From Megaustenia siamemsis (taxonomy: Eukaryota; Mollusca; Gastropoda; Stylommatophora; Ariophantidae): a stretch of 64,000 nucleotides of DNA. The notes under the pieces were generated by a model. The model ran no database searches. It was not told the origin of the DNA and saw only the letters and a list, made by a program, of their open reading frames with translations. The position numbers and the translations under genes were made by a program. The DNA lies in contig JAVIAB010000025.1 in NCBI GenBank assembly GCA_032433765.1, forward strand, positions 36,044,782 through 36,108,781. Direction: 5' to 3'. Positions 21,877-33,106 of this stretch are shown here, in pieces (position 1 is the stretch's first letter; the number at the start of each line of letters is the position of its first letter).

Positions 21877-24800
21877 TATGTCAGAGTTTATCAGTGCCAG
21901 TTGTAACATTAAAGTTATGTCAGAGTTTATCAGTGCCAGTTGTAACATTAAAGTTATGTCAGAGTTTATCAGTACCAACTGTAACATTAAAGTTATGTCA
22001 GAGTTTATCAGTACCAACTGTAACATTAAAGTTATGTCAGAGTTTATCAGTACCAACTGTAACATTAAAGTTATGTCAGAGTTTATCAGTATCAACTGTA
22101 ACATTAAAGTTATGTCAGAGTTTATCAGTGCCAACTGTAACATTAAAGTTATGTCAGAGTTTATCAGTACCAACTGTAACATTAAAGTTATGTCAGAGTT
22201 TATCAGTACCAACTGTAACATTAAAGTTATGTCAGAGTTTATCAGTATCAACTGTAACATTAAAGTTATGTCAGAGTTTATCAGTGCCAACTGTAACATT
22301 AAAGTTATGTCAGAGTTTATCAGTACCAACTGTAACATTAAAGTTATGTCAGAGTTTATCAGTATCAACTGTAACATTAAAGTTATGTCAGAGTTTATCA
22401 GTACCAACTGTAACATTAAAGTTATGTCAGAGTTTATCAGTACCAACTGTAACATTAAAGTTATGTCAGAGTTTATCAGTACCAACTGTAACATTAAAGT
22501 TATGTCAGAGTTTATCAGTGCCAGTTGTACCATTAAAGTTATGTCAGAGTTTATCAGTACCAACTGTAACATTAAAGTTATGTCAGAGTTTATCAGTACC
22601 AACTGTAACATTAAAGTTATGTCAGAGTTTATCAGTGCCAACTGTAACATTAAAGTTATGTCAGAGTTTATCAGTACCAACTGTAACATTAAAGTTATGT
22701 CAGAGTTTATCAGTACCAACTGTAACATTAAAGTTATGTCAGAGTTTATCAGTGCCAGTTGTAACATTAAAGTTATGTCAGAGTTTATCAGTACCAGCTG
22801 TAACATTAAAGTTATGTCAGAGTTTATCAGTACCAGCTGTAACATTAAAGTTATGTCAGAGTTTATCAGTATCAGCTGTAACATTAAAGTTATGTCAGAG
22901 TTTATCAGTGCCAGTTGTAACATTAAAGTTATGTCAGAGTTTATCAGTACCAGCTGTAACATTAAAGTTATGTCAGAGTTTATCAGTGCCAACTGTAACA
23001 TTAAAGTTATGTCAGAGTTTATCAGTACCAGCTGTAACATTAAAGTTATGTCAGAGTTTATCAGTGCCAGTTGTAACATTAAAGTTATGTCAGAGTTTAT
23101 CAGTATCAGCTGTAACATTAAAGTTATGTCAGAGTTTATCAGTATCAGCTGTAACATTAAAGTTATGTCAGAGTTTATCAGTACCAGCTGTAACATTAAA
23201 GTTATGTCTGAGTTTATCAGTGCCAGTTGTAACATTAAAGTTATGTCAGAGTTTATCAGTACCAACTGTAACATTAAAGTTATGTCAGAGTTTATCAGTA
23301 TCAGCTGTAACATTAAAGTTATGTCAGAGTTTATCAGTACCAACTGTAACATTAAAGTTATGTCAGAGTTTATCAGTGCCAGTTGTAACATTAAAGTTAT
23401 GTCAGAGTTTATCAGTACCAACTGTAACATTAAAGTTATGTCAGAGTTTATCAGTACCAACTGTAACATTAAAGTTATGTCAGAGTTTATCAGTGCCAGT
23501 TGTAACATTAAAGTTATGTCAGAGTTTATCAGTGCCAGTTGTAACATTAAAGTTATGTCAGAGTTTATCAGTACCAACTGTAACATTAAAGTTATGTCAG
23601 AGTTTATCAGTATCAGCTGTAACATTAAAGTTATGTCAGAGTTTATCAGTACCAACTGTAACATTAAAGTTATGTCAGAGTTTATCAGTACCAACTGTAA
23701 CATTAAAGTTATGTCAGAGTTTATCAGTATCAGCTGTAACATTAAAGTTATGTCAGAGTTTATCAGTGCCAGTTGTAACATTAAAGTTATGTCAGAGTTT
23801 ATCAGTATCAGCTGTAACATTAAAGTTATGTCAGAGTTTATCAGTGCCAGTTGTAACATTAAAGTTATGTCAGAGTTTATCAGTACCAGTTGTAACATTA
23901 AAGTTATGTCAGAGTTTATCAGTGCCAGTTGTAACATTAAAGTTATGTCAGAGTTTATCAGTGCCAACTGTAACATTAAAGTTATGTCAGAGTTTATCAG
24001 TACCAACTGTAACATTAAAGTTATGTCAGAGTTTATCAGTACCAACTGTAACATTAAAGTTATGTCAGAGTTTATCAGTGCCAACTGTAACATTAAAGTT
24101 ATGTCAGAGTTTATCAGTGCCAGTTGTAACATTAAAGTTATGTCAGAGTTTATCAGTGCCAGTTGTACCATTAAAGTTATGTCAGAGTTTATCAGTACCA
24201 ACTGTAACATTAAAGTTATGTCAGAGTTTATCAGTGCCAACTGTAACATTAAAGTTATGTCAGAGTTTATCAGTGCCAACTGTAACATTAAAGTTATGTC
24301 AGAGTTTATCAGTACCAACTGTAACATTAAAGTTACATCAGAGTTTATCAGTGCCAGTTGTACCATTAAAGTTATGTCAGAGTTTATCAGTACCAACTGT
24401 AACATTAAAGTTATGTCAGAGTTTATCAGTACCAGCTGTAACATTAAAGTTATGTCAGAGTTTATCAGTACCAACTGTAACATTAAAGTTATGTCAGAGT
24501 TTATCAGTATCAGCTGTAACATTAAAGTTATGTCAGAGTTTATCAGTACCAACTGTAACATTAAAGTTATGTCAGAGTTTATCAGTACCAGCTGTAACAT
24601 TAAAGTTATGTCAGAGTTTATCAGTACCAGCTGTAACATTAAAGTTATGTCAGAGTTTATCAGTACCAACTGTAACATTAAAGTTATGTCAGAGTTTATC
24701 AGTATCAGCTGTAACATTAAAGTTATGTCAGAGTTTATCAGTACCAACTGTAACATTAAAGTTATGTCAGAGTTTATCAGTGCCAGTTGTAACATTAAAG

Positions 24801-26392
24801 TTATGTCAGAGTTTATCAGTACCAACTGTAACATTAAAGTTATGTCAGAGTTTATCAGTACCAACTGTAACATTAAAGTTATGTCAGAGTATATCAGTGC
24901 CAGTTGTAACATTAAAGTTATGTCAGAGTTTATCAGTGCCAGTTGCAACATTAAAGTTATGTCAGAGTTTATCAGTACCAACTGTAACATTAAAGTTATG
25001 TCAGAGTTTATCAGTATCAGCTGTAACATTAAAGTTATGTCAGAGTTTATCAGTACCAACTGTAACATTAAAGTTATGTCAGAGTTTATCAGTATCAGCT
25101 GTAACATTAAAGTTATGTCAGAGTTTATCAGTGCCAGTTGTAACATTAAAGTTATGTCAGAGTTTATCAGTATCAGCTGTAACATTAAAGTTATGTCAGA
25201 GTTTATCAGTGCCAGTTGTAACATTAAAGTTATGTCAGAGTTTATCAGTGCCAGTTGTAACATTAAAGTTATGTCAGAGTTTATCAGTGCCAGTTGTAAC
25301 ATTAAAGTTATGTCAGAGTTTATCAGTGCCAACTGTAACATTAAAGTTATGTCAGAGTTTATCAGTACCAACTGTAACATTAAAGTTATGTCAGAGTTTA
25401 TCAGTACCAACTGTAACATTAAAGTTATGTCAGAGTTTATCAGTGCCAACTGTAACATTAAAGTTATGTCAGAGTTTATCAGTGCCAGTTGTAACATTAA
25501 AGTTATGTCAGAGTTTATCAGTGCCAGTTGTAACATTAAAGTTATGTCAGAGTTTATCAGTGCCAGTTGTAACATTAAAGTTATGTCAGAGTTTATCAGT
25601 GCCAGTTGTAACATTAAAGTTATGTCAGAGTTTATCAGTGCCAGTTGTAACATTAAAGTTATGTCAGAGTTTATCAGTACCAGCTGTAACAATAAAGTTA
25701 TGTCAGAGTTTATCAGTGCCAGTTGTAACATTAAAGTTATGTCAGAGTTTATCAGTGCCAACTGTAACATTAAAGTTATGTCAGAGTTTATCAGTACCAA
25801 CTGTAACATTAAAGTTATGTCAGAGTTTATCAGTACCAACTGTAACATTAAAGTTATGTCAGAGTTTATCAGTGCCAACTGTAACATTAAAGTTATGTCA
25901 GAGTTTATCAGTGCCAGTTGTAACATTAAAGTTATGTCAGAGTTTATCAGTGCCAGTTGTAACATTAAAGTTATGTCAGAGTTTATCAGTGCCAGTTGTA
26001 ACATTAAAGTTATGTCAGAGTTTATCAGTGCCAGTTGTAACATTAAAGTTATGTCAGAGTTTATCAGTGCCAGTTGTAACATTAAAGTTATGTCAGAGTT
26101 TATCAGTGCCAACTGTAACATTAAAGTTATGTCAGAGTTTATCAGTACCAACTGTAACATTAAAGTTATGTCAGAGTTTATCAGTGCCAGTTGTAACATT
26201 AAAGTTATGTCAGAGTTTATCAGTGCCAACTGTAAAATTAAAGTTATGTCAGAGTTTATCAGTACCAACTGTAACATTAAAGTTATGTCAGAGTTTATCA
26301 GTACCAACTGTAACATTAAAGTTATGTCAGAGTTTATCAGTACCAACTGTAACATTAAAGTTATGTCAGAGTTTATCAGTATCAGCTGTAAC
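21877..26392. repeat. 39-bp minisatellite array, 4.5 kb (about 116 units)
   Basis: The unit is ttatgtcagagtttatcagt plus accaactgtaacattaaag. Almost all variation is in a 7-base window (accaact, gccagtt, accagct, atcagct, gccaact, atcaact). Point variants elsewhere are rare, such as ttacatcag at 24333 and agtatatc near 24888. Two plus frames and one minus frame stay open for over 1500 codons, so none is credible as a protein. The array ends in a T8 run. Confidence 0.98.
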
Positions 26393-26424
26393 ATTTTTTT
26401 TATACATCAGAGACAGACTGCCTG

Positions 26425-26575
26425 TAATGATATAACAGTAATGACATAACAGTAATGACATAACAGTAATGACATAACAGTAATGACATGACAGTAGTGA
26501 CATAACAGTAATGACATAGCAGTGGCATAACTAATGACATAACAGTAGTGATATAACAGCAATGACATAACAGTA
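26425..26575. repeat. 14-bp repeat, imperfect
   Basis: The unit is acataacagtaatg, repeated about 10 times with variants (acatgacagtagtg, atataacagcaatg). Confidence 0.9.
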
Positions 26576-26766
26576 ATGATATGCAAATAAATGTGTTAAA
26601 GATGGAGGGAAAAAAGTCATCACTGGCACACAAAGACAGAAAAATGGCAGGTCTGGGTTGGCAGCCTGGAGGTGTCTTGTGTGTGAAGTAGCACCAAATA
26701 CAATTGGACTCATCCTGTGGCCAACTAGGGTTTCGCTGAATGAAAAAGAGCACAAACAGAAAGTGA

Positions 26767-27022
26767 AGCCACGATAGCTCAGCGGTTAGTGAACTGGACT
26801 ACAAAGGACAACGGGTAGGATTCAATCCCAACCGACGGCTTCCGGGTTCACCCAGCCTTAAATGGGTACCGGATTTTTTTCTGGGAAAGTAAATCGGCAC
26901 GGGCATAATACCGACTACATTACCCCAAAAATCATGTGCTGAAGGTCTGTAAAATTTATGGTCACTAACACCATATTCCCTATAAGCCACTTGGCGTGAC
27001 GGGGGTACTTTACTTAACTTTA
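26767..27022 (+). mobile_element. tRNA-derived SINE, 256 bp, with 15-bp target-site duplication
   Basis: The head is agccacgatagctcagcggt (A box), with a decayed B box aggattcaatccc. It has the same body and tail as the SINE at 8060-8325, ending gggggtactttacttaactt. Direct repeats acaaacagaaagtga flank it at 26752-26766 and 27023-27037. The spacer 27038-27301 beyond it shows nothing recognised. Confidence 0.9.
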
Positions 27023-27301
27023 ACAAACAGAAAGTGAGGCTCGCGTTGTCATGTTTCTTTTCTTCATCTCCATGTCATCATTAGAGATGCTACTTGTATT
27101 GAAGTGAGGGATGAAAGAATGTTGCTGCAGACTGCTCAATTAATCACAGCAGGACAACAACCAAGACTCTTGTATAAACATAGAAGACACCATCCAGAAA
27201 CAATCACGCATCAGTACATTATCTTCTCAGAGGGTAACAAACAAAACACCCATGTTTTCATACATCGGGTCCTGAACTGAATATAGAATGATAGCCATGG
27301 G

Positions 27302-27898
27302 ACCCACACAGACAGTGAAGGATGAAGTCTTGATTGCCCCACACAGACAGTGAAGGATGAAGTTTTGATTGCCCCACACAGACAGTGAAGGATGAAGTCT
27401 TGATTGCCCCACACAGGCAGTCAAGGATGAAGTCTTGATTGCCCCACACAGACAGTGAAGGATGAAGACTTGATTGCCCCACACAGGCAGTGAAGGATGA
27501 AGTCTTAATTGCCCCACACAGACAGTGAAGGATGAAGTCTTGATTGCCCCACACAGACAGTGAAGGATGAAGTCTTGATTGCCCCACACAGACAGTGAAG
27601 GATGAAGTCTTGATTGCCCCACACAGACAGTGAAGGATGAATTCTTGATTGCCCCACACAGACAGTGAAGGATGAAGTCTTGATTGCCCCACACAGACAG
27701 TGAAGGATGAAGTTTTGATTGCCCCACACAGACAGTGAAGGATGAAGTCTTGATTGCCCCACACAGGCAGTGAAGGATGAAGTCTTGATTGCCCCACACA
27801 GGCAGTCAAGGATGAAGTCTTGATTGCCCCACACAGACAGTGAAGGATGAAGTCTTGATTGCCCCACACAGACAGTGAAGGATGAAGTCTTGATTGCC
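27302..27898. repeat. 35-bp minisatellite array at the zinc-finger gene 3' end (about 17 units)
   Basis: The unit is acacagacagtgaaggatga plus agtcttgattgcccc. The array stops 8 bp from the TAA (27907-27909, minus strand) of the zinc-finger gene's extended reading frame. It must therefore lie in or at the 3' UTR of that gene. Minus-strand frames of 120-203 codons across it are incidental. Confidence 0.96.
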
Positions 27899-27906
27899 CA
27901 CAGAAA

Positions 27907-28170
27907 TTAATCTGGGACCTCAGCTATGTACTGTATCTCTCCAGTGCTGTCAGTGAATGACTGAACTGTGGCAATGATAGGATAAACTGTTCCATCTTCT
28001 GCAGTTTGCTCGATGTTGATTGTAGCTCCCTGCAGGCCAGAGCTAGTCAAGCTCTGAGCTGAGGCTAATTGTGCAATTCTCTGAAGTGTTTCCTCCGTAA
28101 TAGCTCCGTCAGTGTTGATCGTTATCCCTTCAGGGAGACATAGGTAATGCTTGAATTGATCAATCTGACC
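27907..28170 (-). CDS. C-terminal coding extension of the BTB zinc-finger gene, out of frame by one base
   Basis: Directly downstream of the zinc-finger ORF, the minus strand has an 87-codon frame that looks coding. It runs from GQIDQFKHYL through EETLQRIAQLASAQSL and TAEDGTVYPI to GEIQYIAEVPD and TAA at 27907-27909. It overlaps the main ORF's end in another frame. Removing one G from the GGGG run at 28169-28172 joins the two frames without the TGA at 28160-28162, giving about 900 residues. A one-base sequence error or a recent frameshift is the simplest reading. A mini-intron is less likely because no good donor precedes the acceptor-like ccctgaag. Confidence 0.55.
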   Translation of the reverse strand, partial: GQIDQFKHYLCLPEGITINTDGAITEETLQRIAQLASAQSLTSSGLQGATINIEQTAEDGTVYPIIATVQSFTDSTGEIQYIAEVPD

Positions 28171-30607
28171 CCGTCAACTTCACAATCCTTGTCAATCTGA
28201 GTGTCCTTCTTTGAGACCGGGGGTCACCAATATTGTGTAGCTTGAGGTTGTGTTCTTTGAGCTTGTCATAACGAGTGGTGGAAAATGAGCATATCTTGCA
28301 GGAAAATGGCCGAGTGTCTGTATGCAGAAGCATGTGTCGACGCATGTTTTTGATAAGTGAGAAACTTTGTCCACAAATGTCACACTGGTGTGGCTTCTCA
28401 TGTGTGTGGGTTACCATGTGGTATTTGAGATTCTGACGTTTTGTGGCTTCAAAATGGCAACCCGGTACAGGACATTTGAACATGTGACCGGTGTGGATAA
28501 GTTTATGAGCTTTTAATTGTGATTTATGGGCTGTAGCATATCCACATACATCACAAAGGTGATCTTTGGTGGCACTATGCGTGATCATATGGTTTTTCAA
28601 AGCATGTTTCCACTTGAAACCAGAGCTACAGATGGCACAAACAAATGGCTTCTCCAGTTGATGCTTTGGCTTGTGAGCAATTAATTGGTTCCTGGTCTTG
28701 AACCTGGAGTCACACTCAGTGCAGAAGTAAGGGAGATCACCAGCATGCTTGTGTGAATGTTCTAGGAATTCGTTGACAGTGTTTGACTGATACGAGCAGA
28801 GTGAACAGATAAGTTCCTCCTTTAAATGTTTATGTTTGTGGGCATTAAATTCACGGGATTTTGTGGTTTTAAACTGGCACTTTTCACACCAGAAATATCT
28901 CGGATCCGTCTCTGGGTGTGTCTTCATATGTTGACGATAATCCTTAAAATGAACAGTAGCAAAATCACATTTTTGGCACACAAGTTGTACATTTGTCAAT
29001 GTTGTCATTGAATCTTCAGGCTTTGTGTCTGGAGCTGAAGATCTCACTGCTTCAGATTTGGGTGCTTCATGTTGTCTTCTGGTTTTCTTTGACAACGAGT
29101 GCATGACGTAATCCTTTCTAAGTTGAGATGGCTTCAGCCTCCTTCTCCGACTCTTCCAGTTCAGAGCTTTTTTACTTTCCTCTGATCCTTTCTCAGAAGC
29201 AGCACATAATTTATCTTTAATTGTTGTGTCATTAATACTGAGATACGTGTCATCGACATCCATTTTGTCATGTTCATCAATATCTTCTGGTGCACAAGGG
29301 GAATCCCCTTTCTCAACACGATCAATAAATGCTTCAAATTCCTGATCACTGTCAGGTTCCTCTTTTATTTTACGAGGCCGACCAGGCTTTCTTCCTCTTC
29401 CTCTTCCTCGGCCTCTACCTCTTGGTCGACCCCTAGTGTGACTTCTTGATGAGTGAAACAACTCTGTGGTCACTACATCAAACTTTAGCAGGTCTGAAAT
29501 ATCATCCAAATTGAAATCCTTATTTTTGCTGGAATTAGTCTGAACAAATTCATCAGGCACTGGTAGCTCTGAGAAGGTGCACTGGGACTCAACTGGAGCA
29601 ACCTGGATGACACTTTTTGAATCTACTCCTGGTGTTTCTACTTGCAAGCTCATTAAGTGTGCAGAGCTACCACTGTTCAGGCAAATTCCAGCAGAAGTGT
29701 GGGAATTTTGCTGGTTTTCATTGGTTTTATGAAGATCCGTATGTGGTCTATCAATTTCTGGTTGTGTTAAATTAGATGGGAGTCGTACATTACTAATTGC
29801 CAGAAGTAATGACGCATCGTTTTGATCTATACTGTCGGTATCAAAGCCAATTGGGGCATCTGGCATGTCAGATGCTTCAGATTCCTGATCTGCTGGCTCA
29901 AAATCATGTGCAGCATTAACTGATGATGGTACAATACTCTGATTTTGATTTCTGTTCAATGAAGTGCGTGAATGATCATCTAATTCGCATGACGACAGTG
30001 TCGACAGCAGCGGTACAACTGGTACAGCCCCAGAAACTTCAATTTTTTTAAAAATCAAGTCTTCTGTTTCTGTTGTAACACTTACTTGTTTTATTGTTCT
30101 TGCACGCGACCCAAGAAGATTTGCAATTTCCTGCAAGCCTGTGGTGCATGTTTCAATGTCCCTGGGATAGTTACTGTCGTCTCCGTTTTGGAAAAGTTCA
30201 CAAAACTGCAATAACTTGTCCATTTGCATTATCTTTCCAATCTCAAGAACTTGGAACACCAAAGTTGGTGTCAGTGTTATATGACTGGTGTACATGAACT
30301 CGACAACTTTGCTGACAGCCTCGCCGTAGCCATTGTCTTCATCTTTGCTGTCGATGTGGATCTCGATAATCTGTGGATGCTTTTGGGAAAACATTCGCGG
30401 GCAGTCGGCTCCGATGCCTAAAAACGATTCGAAATATGGACTAGCAGCCGCTAACACATTTGAATGAGCATAGATCTGAGTGTTTGAAACCCTTAGCACA
30501 ACATCGCAGAACTGAGACAAGTTTCTCTGGTCGTTGAGAGCCAGCAAGGTCCGCCTGAGGTGGTCCGGGTAGTGGAAGTTTCCAGTCCGGCAGATGTACG
30601 TCGCCAT
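28160..30607 (-). CDS. BTB/POZ, AT-hook and nine C2H2 zinc-finger transcription factor
   Basis: An uninterrupted 815-codon frame encodes a nuclear DNA-binding regulator. Residues about 15-140 are a BTB/POZ dimerisation domain (FCDVVLRVSNTQIYAHSNVL, then ASPYFESFLG). Residues about 145-390 are acidic and Ser/Asn-rich. Residues 391-413 are an AT-hook-like Gly/Arg/Pro tract (GRPRGRGRG ... GRPRK). Nine C2H2 fingers run from 542 to 791; finger 1 uses C544, C547, H560, H564 and finger 9 uses C770, C773, H786, H791. Finger 7 has a longer C-x4-C spacing (CPVPGC). The domain order resembles ZBTB proteins of the ZBTB24 type, but I cannot assign an orthologue. The start at 30607 is chosen because it begins the BTB region and lies in a strong CAAGATGGCGAC context. 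The ORF end is probably premature (see the 27907-28170 entry). Confidence 0.93.
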   Translation of the reverse strand: MATYICRTGNFHYPDHLRRTLLALNDQRNLSQFCDVVLRVSNTQIYAHSNVLAAASPYFESFLGIGADCPRMFSQKHPQIIEIHIDSKDEDNGYGEAVSKVVEFMYTSHITLTPTLVFQVLEIGKIMQMDKLLQFCELFQNGDDSNYPRDIETCTTGLQEIANLLGSRARTIKQVSVTTETEDLIFKKIEVSGAVPVVPLLSTLSSCELDDHSRTSLNRNQNQSIVPSSVNAAHDFEPADQESEASDMPDAPIGFDTDSIDQNDASLLLAISNVRLPSNLTQPEIDRPHTDLHKTNENQQNSHTSAGICLNSGSSAHLMSLQVETPGVDSKSVIQVAPVESQCTFSELPVPDEFVQTNSSKNKDFNLDDISDLLKFDVVTTELFHSSRSHTRGRPRGRGRGRGRGRKPGRPRKIKEEPDSDQEFEAFIDRVEKGDSPCAPEDIDEHDKMDVDDTYLSINDTTIKDKLCAASEKGSEESKKALNWKSRRRRLKPSQLRKDYVMHSLSKKTRRQHEAPKSEAVRSSAPDTKPEDSMTTLTNVQLVCQKCDFATVHFKDYRQHMKTHPETDPRYFWCEKCQFKTTKSREFNAHKHKHLKEELICSLCSYQSNTVNEFLEHSHKHAGDLPYFCTECDSRFKTRNQLIAHKPKHQLEKPFVCAICSSGFKWKHALKNHMITHSATKDHLCDVCGYATAHKSQLKAHKLIHTGHMFKCPVPGCHFEATKRQNLKYHMVTHTHEKPHQCDICGQSFSLIKNMRRHMLLHTDTRPFSCKICSFSTTRYDKLKEHNLKLHNIGDPRSQRRTLRLTRIVKLTGSD

Positions 30608-30611
30608 CTTG
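30600..30611 (-). promoter_or_regulatory. TISU/YY1-like element over the start codon
   Basis: On the minus strand the start codon lies in CAAGATGGCGAC. It matches 11 of 12 positions of the TISU consensus SAASATGGCGGC, which is also a YY1 site. In known animal genes TISU directs initiation from very short 5' UTRs. This suggests transcription of the zinc-finger gene starts only tens of bases upstream. Confidence 0.5.
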
Positions 30612-30942
30612 GGGGACGACGCGTGAATTTTTTAGGCAAACATACAACTGCATAAGAAATGAACGTTAGCACATTGCTTTAGTAGTTCGCTGAGAAATAT
30701 TGAAGAAATATACTCTCGAGTAAATAAAACATCACCTAAAAACTGCTGCAAATATTAAATAACGTCATTGTAAGACCGTCAGTGCTCCCCAATGTCAGTT
30801 CTTCTACTAGAGCCGGAAGTTTCGTTCTAACATCGATTCGTCTAATTTCTTCAACCAGCTTGATTTTATTAATATTCTTGTTCATTCGTTCATGGTTCAA
30901 GCCAAGAAGCTTTGGATATCATTATCCACCATAACCGTTGAT
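30612..30942 (-). promoter_or_regulatory. Probable promoter region of the zinc-finger gene
   Basis: The 330 bp between the ATG and the 28/32-bp array are non-repetitive. They contain an ETS-type gccggaagt at 30812-30820 (plus strand) and no clear TATA box. A short upstream promoter would fit with a TISU start. The exact start site cannot be read from sequence. Confidence 0.35.
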
Positions 30943-32706
30943 TGTAGCGTATAACAGTTCGACCGTTGATCTAGTGTAGCTTGTAACAGTTCAACCGTTG
31001 ATTGTAGCGTGTAACAGTTCAACCATTGATTGTAGCGTGTAACAGTTCGACCGTTGATTGTAGCGTGTAACAGTTCAACCGTTGATTGTAGCGTGTAACA
31101 GTTCGACCGTTGATCTAGTGTAGCGTGTAACAGTTCAACCGTTGATTGTAGCGTGTAACAGTTCAACCGTTGATCTAGTGTAGCGTGTAACAGTTCAACC
31201 GTTGATTGTAGCGTGTAACAGTTCAACCGTTGATCTAGTGTAGCGTGTAACAGTTCAACCGTTGATCTAGTGTAGCGTGTAACAGTTCGACCATTGATTG
31301 TAGCGTGTAACAGTTCGACCGTTGATTGTAGCGTGTAACAGTTCAACCGTTGATTGTAGGGTGTAACAGTTCAACCGTTGATCTAGTGTAGCGTGTAACA
31401 GCTCAACCGTTGATTGTAGCGTGTAACAGTTTGACCGTTGATCTAGTGTAGCGTGTAACAGTTCAACCGTTGATTGTAGCGTGTAACAGTTCGACCGTTG
31501 ATCTAGTGTAGCTTGTAACAGTTCAACCGTTGATTGTAGCGTGTAACAGTTCAACCATTGATTGTAGCGTGTAACAGTTCGACCGTTGATTGTAGCGTGT
31601 AACAGTTCAACCGTTGATTGTAGCGTGTAACAGTTCGACCGTTGATCTAGTGTAGCGTGTAACAGTTCAACCGTTGATTGTAGCGTGTAACAGTTCAACC
31701 GTTGATCTAGTGTAGCGTGTAACAGTTCAACCGTTGATTATAGCGTGTAACAGTTCGACCGTTGATTGTAGCGTGTAACAGTTCAACCGTTGATTGTAGC
31801 GTGTAACAGTTCAACCGTTGATTGTAGCGTGTAACAGTTCGACCGTTGATCTGGTGTAGCGTGTAACAGTTCAACCGTTGATTGTAGCGTGTAACAGTTC
31901 AACCGTTGATCTAGTGTAGCATGTAACAGTTCAACCGTTGATTATAGCGTGTAACAGTTCGACCGTTGATTGTAGCGTGTAACAGTTCAACCGTTGATTG
32001 TAGCGTGTAACAGTTCAGCCGTTGATTGTAGCGTGTAACAGTTCGACCGTTGATCTGGTGTAGCGTATAACAGTTCGACCGTTGATTGTAGCGTGTAACA
32101 GTTCGACCGTTGATTGTAGCGTGTAACAGGTCAACCGCTGATTGTAGCGTGTAACAGGTCAACCGTTGATTGTAGCGTGTAACAGTTCAACCATTGATCT
32201 AGTGTAGCGTGTAACAGTTCAACCGTTGATCTAGTGTAGCGTGTAACAGTTCAACCATTGATCTAGTGTAGCGTGTAACAGTTCAACCGTTGATCTAGTG
32301 TAGCGTGTAACAGTTCAACCGTTGATCTAGTGTAGCGTGTAACAGTTCAACCGTTGATCTAGTGTAGCGTGTAACAGTTCAACCGTTGATCTAGTGTAGC
32401 GTGTAACAGTTCAACCGTTGATCTAGTGTAGCGTGTAACAGTTCAACCGTTGATCTTGTGTAGCGTGTAACAGTTCATCCGTTGATCTAGTGTAGCGTGT
32501 AACAGTTCAACCGTTGACCTAGTGTAGCGTGTAACAGTTCAACCGTTGATCTAGTGTAGCGTGTAACAGTTCAACCATTGATCTAGTGTAGCGTGTAACA
32601 GTTCAACCGTTGATCTAGTGTAGCGTGTAACAGTTCAACCATTGATCTAGTGTAGCGTGTAACAGTTCAACCGTTGACCTAGTGTAGCGTGTAAGAGTTC
32701 AACCAT
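30943..32706. repeat. 28/32-bp minisatellite carrying Myb-type sites (about 57 units)
   Basis: Units are gtagcgtgtaacagttcaac plus cgttgatt (28 bp) or with cgttgatctagt (32 bp). The two lengths are mixed on the gene side and become uniformly 32 bp from about 32190. Each unit contains TAACAGTT and CAACCGTT, both matching the Myb consensus YAACNGHH. Some units have CpG-to-CpA changes (ccgttg/ccattg). The array starts about 335 bp upstream of the zinc-finger ATG. Confidence 0.96.
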
Positions 32707-32714
32707 TGATCTAG

Positions 32715-33021
32715 ACTAGGCTACCGACGTTCGGACAACCCGTGTTCGATTCCCGCTGGAAGCAGCGTGAGTTGTACTCGGGGTTGGAAATAAAAAATAC
32801 CTCCACGGTCGACCCAGCCGTTGGCAGAAATGGGTACCAGGGTATTACCCTGGGAAGGTGAGGAATGTCGCCTCGCATCGTGAGTTTCTTTGCTTGAAGC
32901 GACACTACCCAGAAATCTCCGAACATTTCTGGATAGGCGGCCGAGCAAATATGGGGGTGGAAACTCGCGTGCTAAGACGGCGGTTCAAATCTTGTACTTT
33001 ACCTTAGTTTACCTCAGTTCA
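32715..33021 (+). mobile_element. tRNA-derived SINE (third family), about 307 bp
   Basis: A tRNA-like head has the B box gtgttcgattccc near 32749. The body contains gggtaccagggtattaccct, and a second B-box-like cggttcaaatc lies near the 3' end, followed by gtactttacctt. The 8-bp repeat tgatctag at 32707-32714 and 33022-33029 may be a target-site duplication in the last unit of the preceding array. A tail fragment of this family is at 20935-21000. Confidence 0.7.
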
Positions 33022-33106
33022 TGATCTAGTGTGCTGCTCAGCAGTAAAACAAATGAACTAATTATGTGCCGTGCCATCCCACTATCTAGCATCATGTTCC
33101 TTCGTC

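Noticed and set aside
21849..26449. Frames of over 1500 codons on both strands
   Set aside because: They come from repeating a stop-free 39-bp unit. Two plus frames and one minus frame are open over the same bases, and there are no domains or varied sequence.
26767..27022. tRNA gene at the SINE head
   Set aside because: The A and B boxes belong to a 256-bp element with a 15-bp target-site duplication, so it is a SINE.
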